Shown here piece after piece: positions 56,001 through 62,594 of a stretch of 64,000 bases of DNA. Positions within the stretch are counted from its first letter, which is position 1. Every line of letters begins with the position of its first letter. The notes beneath the pieces were generated by a model, which was given only the letters and a program-made list of their open reading frames with translations, was not told the origin of the DNA and searched no databases. The DNA is taken from NCBI RefSeq assembly GCF_900106765.1, contig NZ_FNNG01000003.1, forward strand, positions 186,001 through 250,000, given 5' to 3'. Source of the DNA: Tepidimicrobium xylanilyticum. Lineage in GTDB: Bacteria; Bacillota; Clostridia; Tissierellales; Tepidimicrobiaceae. The position numbers and the translations under genes were made by a program.

Positions 56001-56774
56001 CATATCTTCCTTTACAGCTATTGCTTTAATGGTTGTAGTTTGATTTATAACTATTGGTCCAGTATACACTGTACTATTAGTATCTGGATCACTACTATCT
56101 AATGTATAATATATAGTTGCTCCTTCAGTTCTTGTTTCTAATATAATCTCTGTTCCTTTGCTAACTCTACCTTCTTTTGGTGTAGCTGTTACGTTATGAA
56201 CTTTGTTATCAGAGTGTCCAGTATAAGAAGTCCAAGTAATATTGTCTATAACTATTTGAGAACCGTCTTTTGTACCAATATGCCTTATTTCAAGTTTAAA
56301 ATTACCTGATATATTTATATTGTTAATCTCAAATGTTTGAACACCATCATTGCTATTATCTAATAGAAATGTTGCCTTTGATTTATCATTTATCAATAAT
56401 TCAATTTCCCTTCGACCTGAACCTGTAAATGCTTTTTTAGTATCTATCGAAAAGCTACTTATCCCGCCTTCAATATTAGCATAAATTTTAGCCCCATCTC
56501 CCGGTCTTCTAAACATAATTCCTCTGCCATCTATTTCATAAGCATCTAAATCCCCTCTAGCACCTTCATAGTTCCATGTAATATCGTTTACTCCTACAAA
56601 ACTACCACTTGAATATCTTTCACTGGTTTCAGGGAAATTATCAAATGTCTCAACAAAAACCTGCTCCTCAGCCTCTACTATCATAGGCATGCCTATGATA
56701 AAAGTAATACTTAATATCATTATTAATGATAAAATTACATTTAAACTTTTATGAATCTTGTTTTTCAACCTCAC
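53067..56774 (-). CDS. Large secreted multidomain nuclease/phosphatase (ExeM/YhcR-like)
   Basis: This 1235-residue protein has a signal peptide (about 12-34) and several surface-type modules. Two CHB_HEX_C-type beta domains (about 195-270 and 455-530, each with GATIYYT or GAIIYYT) alternate with OB-fold modules like YhcR (GIITADFGDTIYIQDDTGG and VTGIVTGIFVDTWNDGFF). A full endonuclease/exonuclease/phosphatase domain follows (about 810-1135), with AVYNVENFS, GLVEIQDNDG, VVMGDLND and ISDHDPVMIQ. A C-terminal beta domain ends the protein. It probably degrades extracellular nucleic acid for nutrients. The start is a GTG at 56774 or a TTG two codons later. Confidence 0.86.
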   Translation of the reverse strand: MRLKNKIHKSLNVILSLIMILSITFIIGMPMIVEAEEQVFVETFDNFPETSERYSSGSFVGVNDITWNYEGARGDLDAYEIDGRGIMFRRPGDGAKIYANIEGGISSFSIDTKKAFTGSGRREIELLINDKSKATFLLDNSNDGVQTFEINNINISGNFKLEIRHIGTKDGSQIVIDNITWTSYTGHSDNKVHNVTATPKEGRVSKGTEIILETRTEGATIYYTLDSSDPDTNSTVYTGPIVINQTTTIKAIAVKEDMEDSDISEFTYTVFESTPINEIRKLGDDIEVMAEGIITADFGDTIYIQDDTGGIAIYKRGFNKGSLKLGDKVEVRGRTRTYYGLKEIVLDSDNDIKFLENSEVPEAKVLKSKEITNDVQGQLVKIENIFVESVDRHRIFTLRDDSEGATFAREFESRLIEVGNSYASITGIVVYEYDQVRLLTRFPEDIVEDKTIVKPVQANPSGGKVVAGSKVELSTKTEGAIIYYTTDGSEPTIESNKYTSPIIINEPIILKAIAVKEGLKNSIVATFEYEIADIEQGVKISDIQGAGHRSPLENERVIDVTGIVTGIFVDTWNDGFFIQEINPDDDQIKSKGIFINRKANGINTSVNVGDMVIVSGVVKEDKFENVYDNTLTVTQIHADEISVLSSNNSLPNPVLIGRNGRQVPDKIHDGNWEIFAPETKALDFYESLEGMLVEVEEPLIVGVREDYGEIIVLPDEGECCADRLSNNNGILLLPGHHNPQRVLISDKILPITKDKKFDDPNFRVKVGDKFDGTVVGIMSYDFGNYKLYNTERLPNIIDGGLRRDTTKIAPHDEKLSMAVYNVENFSAKSTDRLDGLVRDIIENMKSPDIIGLVEIQDNDGEGGKAGSDATETLSMIIEGIKKNGGPEYGFVNINPENNKDGGAPNANIRPAFIYRKDRVSIVEAEPGDATTPVGLEGEGKNTTLTLNPGRIDPNNLGFEDSRKPIIAEFKFGDEKIFVINNHFASKRGDTPLFGAIQPPANGSEENRHKQARIVNDFVKDIMARNPDANIVVMGDLNDFQFSETLRVLKGEEMINAIDLLPIEEQHTYVHEGNSQVLDHILVSKNLEGKIEVDIININAEFIEAHGRISDHDPVMIQIDFSNEGAETPIGNELKIEKPKMESFNYGNIAEIKIKVKNGTTKSQDIILIAGVYEKDTNRLIGQLKTISKTVSAKTIETIATNIKVPKVGNYVVKYFIWDNLENMKPLTDNEIVPVQ

Positions 56775-58627
56775 TACCCCCTTACCCTTTCAATTAGCTG
56801 AATTGGAAATTCTAAGAACCTATTTATTGGTTCATTTAATTTTAATATCAGTTCATATTTCCCTAATTTTGTACCTACAGGTACCTTAAAACTATAGCTA
56901 AAATTCCCATTTTCATCGGTTTTTAGCTGATCTACGGATATTAACTCATTTTCGGCATCATCCTGCAATTTTAGAGTAATATCTACATTATGTAATAATG
57001 TTTCACCTTCTAGTATCTTACCAGTTACAGTTATAATCTCATCTATTGCATATCTTTCTTTATCTAGTTTTACATCAACATTATACTTTTGATCCACTTC
57101 AAATAATATTATTATCAATTTCTTAACCATATTAACAGGCTCATTAGCTTTTACTACTAATTCATATTCTCCCGGAGTTGTATTCTCCGGCACCATAAAT
57201 GTATAGATAAATTCACCATTTTTATTCGTCTTTAATTGATCTACAGTTATAGGTTCATCACCTAGCTTTAATGTAATATCTACATTTGATAATCCGATAT
57301 TACCTTTAGAAATGTTCCCTGTTATTATTATTTTTTCGTCCAATCTGTAGCTATTTTTATCCGTTTTTACAGTAAGTATATAATCTACAGGAATTGGTTC
57401 TTCATCACCTTCATGATCATCCCTGTAGTCATCCTTATAAGCATCATAATCATCTTTAGGTTCTATCCCTTTATACTCATCATCTTTTTTAAGTCCTATA
57501 ACTTTGCCATCCTTAATACTAAATTTCCTTCCCTTACTAATAATCATATTATTTAGTTTATATTCTTCATTAGCAATCACTGATTTAATATTGCCCTCTA
57601 CTGCTATTTCCACACCTTTGGATTTGATTTCAATTTTGTCAACTTCAGCATCCTTTGCTATATTAATGCTAGATGACCCTATAATTTCAATTTTTTCAAT
57701 TATAGTACCCCTTTTAACAAAAAGTTTAGTATTTTTATTTACCACCACCAAAGAGGATCTTGAATTATCAAATACTACATGCACTAATCCATCTACTCTA
57801 TTGATTATAATTTTATTTATACGTGAATTCTTTATGTTAATACCATCTGCTCCGCCACCTGTAATATATACAGTGCCATCAATAGTTACATTATCTAAAA
57901 CAATATCTCCATCTCCAATTCCCTCTGTTAAATACAAATCCCCTGATACATGAATATTTTTCAATACTACACCAGTAGTATTTACTAGTAGATTTTTTGC
58001 CATAGCTTTAGAATATTCCCCTTTTACATTAATGATTTCACCACTAACATTGGTAATCATCTTTACTGACTCCGCCCTAGTAATTGGAACATTAGGACGA
58101 AAACTCCCATCTGCATAACCTGATACATATCCCTTGTTTTTTAATAGGGCAACGTATTCCTGAGTCCAATTACTTGTTTCCTTTTGATCGATAAAATTAC
58201 CATTATTTAAATTATCATTTTCTAGTTTAAAAGCAGTAGCTAAAATTTTAGCAGCCTCTTCTCTTGTAATTGGATTGTTAGGTCTAAAAGTATTATCTCC
58301 GTATCCCTGTACATAGCAAGATTTGATAGCTTTAGCTATCTCATCATAAAACCAGTCATTCTCATTCACATCCTTAAAAGGTACATTAGCTTTGCACCTG
58401 TTACCTATTGTTCTGTTAATAATTTTTATAAACTCTGCCTTGGTAATAGGTTTATCTGGTTTAAATGTCCCATCTGGATATCCTGAAACAATCCCTTTTG
58501 ATAATAAATAATTGATTTCATCTTGTGCCCAATGACTTTCTCCATAAGATAAAGTATCTGCAGTAAAGAATAGTATACAAATCATAACACTCAGTACTAT
58601 AACTTTACTAGCCTTGTGTTGTTTCAA
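56774..58627 (-). CDS. S-layer homology (SLH) surface protein
   Basis: This 617-residue secreted protein has a signal peptide (about 8-28) and three SLH domains (about 30-75, 90-138 and 150-200; for example GIVSGYPDGTFKPDKPITKA and GYVSGYADGSFRPNVPITRA) that anchor proteins to pyruvylated wall polymer. A beta-helix-like region (about 205-375), an Asp- and Tyr-rich linker (DDYDAYKDDYRDDHEGDEE) and two Ig-like repeats follow (about 415-505 and 515-610, each with a VDQLKT...NG segment). The start is a TTG at 58627 behind GGGGGGAT. It overlaps the nuclease gene by one base. Confidence 0.9.
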   Translation of the reverse strand: MKQHKASKVIVLSVMICILFFTADTLSYGESHWAQDEINYLLSKGIVSGYPDGTFKPDKPITKAEFIKIINRTIGNRCKANVPFKDVNENDWFYDEIAKAIKSCYVQGYGDNTFRPNNPITREEAAKILATAFKLENDNLNNGNFIDQKETSNWTQEYVALLKNKGYVSGYADGSFRPNVPITRAESVKMITNVSGEIINVKGEYSKAMAKNLLVNTTGVVLKNIHVSGDLYLTEGIGDGDIVLDNVTIDGTVYITGGGADGINIKNSRINKIIINRVDGLVHVVFDNSRSSLVVVNKNTKLFVKRGTIIEKIEIIGSSSINIAKDAEVDKIEIKSKGVEIAVEGNIKSVIANEEYKLNNMIISKGRKFSIKDGKVIGLKKDDEYKGIEPKDDYDAYKDDYRDDHEGDEEPIPVDYILTVKTDKNSYRLDEKIIITGNISKGNIGLSNVDITLKLGDEPITVDQLKTNKNGEFIYTFMVPENTTPGEYELVVKANEPVNMVKKLIIILFEVDQKYNVDVKLDKERYAIDEIITVTGKILEGETLLHNVDITLKLQDDAENELISVDQLKTDENGNFSYSFKVPVGTKLGKYELILKLNEPINRFLEFPIQLIERVRG

Positions 58628-58814
58628 TTTTTATCCCCCCTTAGCACATTATAAAAATTTATTGGAATAAATATACTATATCATATATATAGATACATTT
58701 AATTATATAAATTGCATAAATTGTATAAATTGTACAATTTATTCAGCTATTTTACTTCTATTTTGCACAAATACAAATAATTTCCATTAAGCATTTATAA
58801 TAAATCTAAACACA

Positions 58815-58848
58815 ACAACAAACCAGTCCTTTAGGACTGGTTTGTTGT
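58815..58848. terminator. Strong 15-bp terminator hairpin
   Basis: ACAACAAACCAGTCC (58815-58829) and GGACTGGTTTGTTGT (58834-58848) form a perfect stem with a 4-base loop. On the minus strand TGTGTTTAG follows. The CCAGTCC core also occurs in the terminator at 52.6 kb. Confidence 0.85.
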
Positions 58849-59035
58849 ATATAAGTTCACACAAAAAAGAGATAACTTTATTATCTATTATCGTTCTTGG
58901 TAGAATTTCTATAAGATTAGCATGGATTTATTTGATTTGTAGAGCCCAAGAAGTAGTGACCCTTCACCACCAAATTGTTACCCATGCCTAGCATACCTAA
59001 AAAGAGAGTAACATTAGTGCTACCCTCAGCATTAT
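58815..59035 (-). ncRNA. Candidate structured non-coding RNA, family unknown
   Basis: The 444-base gap between the SLH gene and the 94-residue ORF holds a GC-richer stretch that is not coding. On the minus strand it folds into GAGGGTAGC/GTTACTCTC (59027-59004, 9 bp with wobbles), then GTGGTGA/TCACTAC (58970-58953, 7 bp), and ends at a 15-bp terminator (58848-58815). Unpaired segments between them (GGTATGCTAGGCATGGGTAA) look conserved-like. It might be a known RNA such as the raiA motif, a leader of the SLH gene, or only a 3' UTR. Confidence 0.4.
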
Positions 59036-59071
59036 GTAAATAAAGTTAATCCACTTATTAGATTGGCTTAA

Positions 59072-59356
59072 CTATTCTTCTGGCATATAAGGCTTATATA
59101 TTTCGTATATGGAAAAATTTTTATTACTTAATAGCTTAACCACAACAGGTATTTGTTGTACGCTTATATTTAACTCTATTCCATTATATTTTAAAACCAT
59201 GTCTTCTGCTTCCACAAGCTTGGATTGAAGAATTGTATCCACAATTCGACTTCCAGTATCTGGTATATTCATTCCACCTATCACAAAAAAAATCCGCTGT
59301 TTTTTATTTGAATAGTCTTGGGGATCTAGCTTGTTTATCAATAATATCTTGTTCAT
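59072..59356 (-). CDS. Hypothetical protein, 94 residues
   Basis: This protein starts at the ATG at 59356 (MNKILLINKLDPQDYSNKKQ), preceded by GAGGAGCTTGATT; a TTG two codons earlier overlaps the same site. It has mixed alpha/beta character with no signal peptide or membrane segment. I recognise no family. It is divergent from the Crp/Fnr regulator gene, with a shared 341-base intergenic region, and is followed by the possible structured RNA. Confidence 0.65.
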   Translation of the reverse strand: MNKILLINKLDPQDYSNKKQRIFFVIGGMNIPDTGSRIVDTILQSKLVEAEDMVLKYNGIELNISVQQIPVVVKLLSNKNFSIYEIYKPYMPEE

Positions 59357-59697
59357 AATCAAGCTCCTCGCATTCTATTTTATTAATTCATTGTAAACGA
59401 ATATTACTAGTATGACTTATTTAGCTAAAGTCTCTTCATAATAAAATCTATTTCTTAAGCTGATTTTATGTCATTAGATTTTCACTCCTTTGTTTATATT
59501 ACAGTATCGGAGAAAATATCCTATTTTTTAATTGGTCTTTTATTTTTATTTACCCAATTTCCATAAAATATTCACATTTTAAAACAATTTATTTTTTTCG
59601 AGAATGTATATTAGCCTATACATCTAGGATTGCTTTAAAACCTCCAATATAATAAAATATTTATAATACTAGTAGACCCCCATTGGAGGTTAAGAAG
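59357..59697. other. Divergent regulatory region of the Crp/Fnr gene
   Basis: No gene is present. ATGTATA (59604-59610) and TATACAT (59617-59623) form a perfect inverted repeat with a 6-base spacer, a typical spacing for a dimeric regulator. A candidate plus-strand promoter is TTGCTT (59630-59635), 17 bases, TAAAAT (59653-59658). Left of 59600 the sequence is AT-rich and unremarkable. Confidence 0.55.
59639..59691 (+). promoter_or_regulatory. Inverted repeat spanning the Crp-gene promoter and ribosome site
   Basis: AACCTCCAAT (59639-59648) and ATTGGAGGTT (59682-59691) are perfect 10-base inverted repeats. The left arm lies between the candidate -35 and -10 boxes; the right arm contains the GGAGGT ribosome site. 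They could be paired operators, or the arms could pair in a longer transcript and mask translation. Confidence 0.6.
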
Positions 59698-60378
59698 ATG
59701 AAAGAATATATAGGACAATTGTTGAAATGTGTTTTATTTAGAAATATGGATCAAGATGAAATAATAAGGGCTTTTAATAAAATACCTTATCAAATAATAG
59801 AACACAATAAAGGTGAATTGATTGCAATAGAAGGAGACGATTGTCACAGTTTAGGAATCATATTAAGGGGCAAAATAGAAATCCAAAAGGTATTTCCATC
59901 AGGCCAGGTTATGACCATAAATATTTTTAGCGAAGGAAATATATTTGGTGAATCCTTAATATTTTCAAACAAACATACCTATCCTGCAACTATAACTGCT
60001 ATAGAAAAGGCTAAAATAATGTATATAAAAAAGGAAAATATAATCGAACTGTCCATGTTTGAACCAAAGGTATTAACTAATTTTGTCTCCGTATTATCTG
60101 AACGAATTTTAATGCTAAATAATAGGATAGCCAATTTAAGCCAGGATACCATTAGAAAAAAAATAGCTAATTACCTTTTGCACGAATATAATATCCAGAA
60201 AACCACAGTTTTAAATATACCATTTACAAGAAAGAGAATGGCAGAACTTCTAAACATTCCAAGACCTTCTCTATCAAGGGAATTGGGACATATGAAAGAG
60301 GAAGGAATAATCGATTTAGACAAAAATATAATTAAAATATTGAATATTCAATTATTGGAAGAAGCTCTTTTTAATTAA
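59698..60378 (+). CDS. Crp/Fnr-family transcription regulator
   Basis: This 226-residue protein from MKEYIGQLLKCVLFRNMDQ has an N-terminal cyclic-nucleotide-binding-like domain (HNKGELIAIEGDDCHSLGII, then GNIFGESLIFS) and a C-terminal Crp-type HTH (RKRMAELLNIPRPSLSRELGHM). It lacks the N-terminal cysteine cluster of Fnr. I chose the ATG at 59698 after TTGGAGGTTAAGAAG. The ligand is unknown. It lies next to a multidrug ABC exporter operon, but a link is unproven. Confidence 0.92.
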   Translation: MKEYIGQLLKCVLFRNMDQDEIIRAFNKIPYQIIEHNKGELIAIEGDDCHSLGIILRGKIEIQKVFPSGQVMTINIFSEGNIFGESLIFSNKHTYPATITAIEKAKIMYIKKENIIELSMFEPKVLTNFVSVLSERILMLNNRIANLSQDTIRKKIANYLLHEYNIQKTTVLNIPFTRKRMAELLNIPRPSLSRELGHMKEEGIIDLDKNIIKILNIQLLEEALFN

Positions 60379-60439
60379 TATGAATGTTAAAAATAATATG
60401 GATAATTATTACAATTGTATTACAAATATGTAAATATAC
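60379..60439. other. Short spacer after the Crp gene
   Basis: AT-rich, with no terminator that I could see. It leads into the ABC-exporter promoter. Confidence 0.4.
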
Positions 60440-60467
60440 TTGCATTTTTGTGTATACAATGTATAAT
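60440..60467 (+). promoter_or_regulatory. Sigma-A promoter of the ABC-exporter operon
   Basis: TTGCAT (60440-60445) and TATAAT (60462-60467) are separated by 16 bases. TATACAATGTATA (60453-60465) is a small palindrome inside the spacer and -10. The predicted transcript starts near 60474, 30 bases before the leader ORF. Confidence 0.8.
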
Positions 60468-60504
60468 ATAGCCATAATAAATTAAGTTAAGGAGGTCGTG
60501 AAAA

Positions 60505-60579
60505 GTGATCATAATAAACTTAATAAAGTCTAAAGAGAACTATATAAATATAAAAACACGGCCTATGAGTATTTTTTGA
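60505..60579 (+). CDS. Leader peptide of the ABC-exporter attenuator (24 residues)
   Basis: A GTG at 60505 follows a strong AAGGAGGTCG site and opens a 24-codon ORF ending in TGA at 60577. The peptide is isoleucine- and lysine-rich and ends KTRPMSIF. Its last codons contain the segment CACGGCCTATG (60557-60567) that can pair with the first terminator, so ribosome position would control transcription. Small size, the perfect ribosome site and position between promoter and tandem terminators mark it as a regulatory leader rather than a functional protein. Confidence 0.78.
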   Translation: MIIINLIKSKENYINIKTRPMSIF

Positions 60580-60600
60580 TATAATTCTATCAGCCCATAC

Positions 60601-60632
60601 CCATAGGCGTGTTTGCCTATGGTTTTTATTTT
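60601..60632 (+). terminator. Attenuator terminator 1 upstream of the ABC exporter
   Basis: CCATAGGC (60601-60608) and GCCTATGG (60615-60622) form a perfect 8-bp stem followed by TTTTTATTTT. The left arm CATAGGCGTG (60602-60611) can instead pair with CACGGCCTATG in the leader ORF (10 bp with one bulge), which would prevent termination. Confidence 0.88.
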
Positions 60633-60702
60633 GAATATAATGTTAATTTCAATTTTTTGGCTCTTAGGAATAATTAGGCCTATTTTTAATAGTTTATTGC
60701 AT

Positions 60703-60747
60703 AAAACCATAGGATTGTAGACATTTTGTCACATCTTATGGTTTTTT
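60703..60747 (+). terminator. Attenuator terminator 2 upstream of the ABC exporter
   Basis: AAAACCATA (60703-60711) pairs with TATGGTTTT (60737-60745) around a bulged inner stem, followed by Ts. CCATAGG (60707-60713) inside its left arm is also complementary to CCTATGG (60616-60622) of terminator 1, giving a second competing pairing. Confidence 0.8.
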
Positions 60748-60777
60748 ATATTTTACGATTTAAGAAGGAGGGTAGTT

Positions 60778-62580
60778 ATGAAGGAAATAAAAAAATTATT
60801 CGAATTTATGACTGGTTACAGAAAGATTTATTTGTTAGGAATGGTATGTATTATCCTCTCTCAAATTTTTAGCATGCTATCTCCCTTAGTAGTTAGAACC
60901 ACAATAGATTCCATCATTGGGGATGAAGTAATCAGTTCTAAAATAATGAAGAATATTATAGATCTTTGGGGAGGCAAATTTTTCTTAAGGAATAATATAT
61001 GGTTAATCGGCAGCATCATAGTAGTAATAACCTTATTAAGAGGATTATTCTTATACTTTAAGAATACTTTATCCAGCAAAGCCGCAGAGCATACTACTAA
61101 AAAAATTAGAGATTTACTTTATGACCATATACAAAGACTTCCATATGAATACCATATAAAAGCAGAGACGGGTGACCTGGTTCAAAGGTGTACCTCAGAT
61201 GTGGAAACCATTAAGAGATTTTTATCCATTCAGTTGGTGGAAGTGGCAGGCTCCTTATTTATGGTAATATTGGTCTTTTATATTATGGTTAGCTTAAATG
61301 TAAAAATGGCCCTAGTATCTACCATTACCATGCCTGTAATATTTGCTTTTGCGTTTATATTCTTTTCTAAGGTGAAAATCGTCTTTCAAAATTCCGATGA
61401 AGCTGAAGCTGAACTAACTACAGTCCTTCAAGAAAATTTAACTGCTGTAAGGGTAGTAAAGGCTTTTGCAAGACAGGATTATGAGATAAAGAAATTTGAT
61501 GAAAAAAATAAAGAATATAGGAACAAAAGCCAGAAATTAATCAATCTTCTAGCTGTATATTGGGCAGTATCAGATTTTCTCTGTTTTTTGCAAATAGGTT
61601 TGGTATTGGTCTTTGGAAGCTTTTGGGCTGTTAGAGGAGATATATCTTTAGGTACTTTAGTAGCTTTTATAAGTTATATAAACATGCTCCTATGGCCCAT
61701 TAGGCAAATGGGACGAACTCTTACAGATATGGGAAAAGCTGTAGTCTCTGTAAGGCGTATTGAAGAAATATTAAACCAACCCATAGAAATATTAGAGGAA
61801 AAGGGAGAAAAACCTGCTATTCATGGTAATATCTCCTTTGAAAAGGTTTGGTTTGGATATGACAAAGCTAATCCTGTGCTAAAGGACATATCTTTTACAG
61901 TAAAAGCTGGCAGCACCCTAGCCCTAATTGGACCTACTGGATCAGGAAAAAGTTCATTGGTCCATCTACTGTCTAGGCTATACGATTATGATAAAGGTTC
62001 TATAAAAATTGATGACATGGAATTGAAGGACATAGATAAAAAGTGGATTAGAAAAAATGTAGGAATAGTCCTTCAAGAACCCTTTTTATATGCGAAGACC
62101 ATTAGAGATAACATTAAACTGGCAGATCCTACTATTAAAGATGATAAGGTTTATGAATCTGCAAAGATTGCTAGTGTTCACAAAGATATAATGTCCTTCG
62201 ACAAAGGCTATGATACCTACGTAGGAGAAAGAGGAGTATCACTATCTGGAGGACAAAAACAAAGAATAGCTATAGCTAGAACTATTATTAACAACTGTCC
62301 TATTGTGATATTTGACGATTCTTTATCAGCTGTAGACACAGAAACGGATATTGCTATTAGAAAAGCTTTAAAAAATAGACAGAGTAAATCTACCACGATA
62401 ATAATATCCCACAGAATTGCTACAGTATCCGAAGCAGATATGATTTTAGTCATGGACAAAGGCAGAATAGTCCAAAAGGGAAGCCATGAGGAATTGTTAA
62501 AGGAAGAGGGATTGTATAAAAGAATTTATCAGATTCAAAATCCCACTGAAGAATTCATGGACCTAAATCTTAGAACATAA
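60778..62580 (+). CDS. ABC multidrug exporter half-transporter, degenerate-site subunit (BmrC/YheI-like)
   Basis: This 600-residue type IV exporter has six membrane helices (about 15-320) and an NBD with Walker A GPTGSGKSS, signature LSGGQKQRIA and H loop IISHRIATV. Walker B ends VIFDDSLSAVD, with Asp in place of the catalytic Glu; this is the mark of the degenerate half of heterodimeric exporters such as BmrCD and TM287/288. The ATG follows GAAGGAGGGTAGTT. It probably pairs with the next gene to export drugs or lipids. Confidence 0.93.
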   Translation: MKEIKKLFEFMTGYRKIYLLGMVCIILSQIFSMLSPLVVRTTIDSIIGDEVISSKIMKNIIDLWGGKFFLRNNIWLIGSIIVVITLLRGLFLYFKNTLSSKAAEHTTKKIRDLLYDHIQRLPYEYHIKAETGDLVQRCTSDVETIKRFLSIQLVEVAGSLFMVILVFYIMVSLNVKMALVSTITMPVIFAFAFIFFSKVKIVFQNSDEAEAELTTVLQENLTAVRVVKAFARQDYEIKKFDEKNKEYRNKSQKLINLLAVYWAVSDFLCFLQIGLVLVFGSFWAVRGDISLGTLVAFISYINMLLWPIRQMGRTLTDMGKAVVSVRRIEEILNQPIEILEEKGEKPAIHGNISFEKVWFGYDKANPVLKDISFTVKAGSTLALIGPTGSGKSSLVHLLSRLYDYDKGSIKIDDMELKDIDKKWIRKNVGIVLQEPFLYAKTIRDNIKLADPTIKDDKVYESAKIASVHKDIMSFDKGYDTYVGERGVSLSGGQKQRIAIARTIINNCPIVIFDDSLSAVDTETDIAIRKALKNRQSKSTTIIISHRIATVSEADMILVMDKGRIVQKGSHEELLKEEGLYKRIYQIQNPTEEFMDLNLRT

Positions 62581-62594
62581 TGGAGGTGAGAAAC

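Noticed and set aside
60580-60780. T-box or other amino-acid riboswitch upstream of the ABC exporter
   Set aside because: No T-box core or known aptamer blocks are present; the leader ORF with competing hairpins explains the region better.
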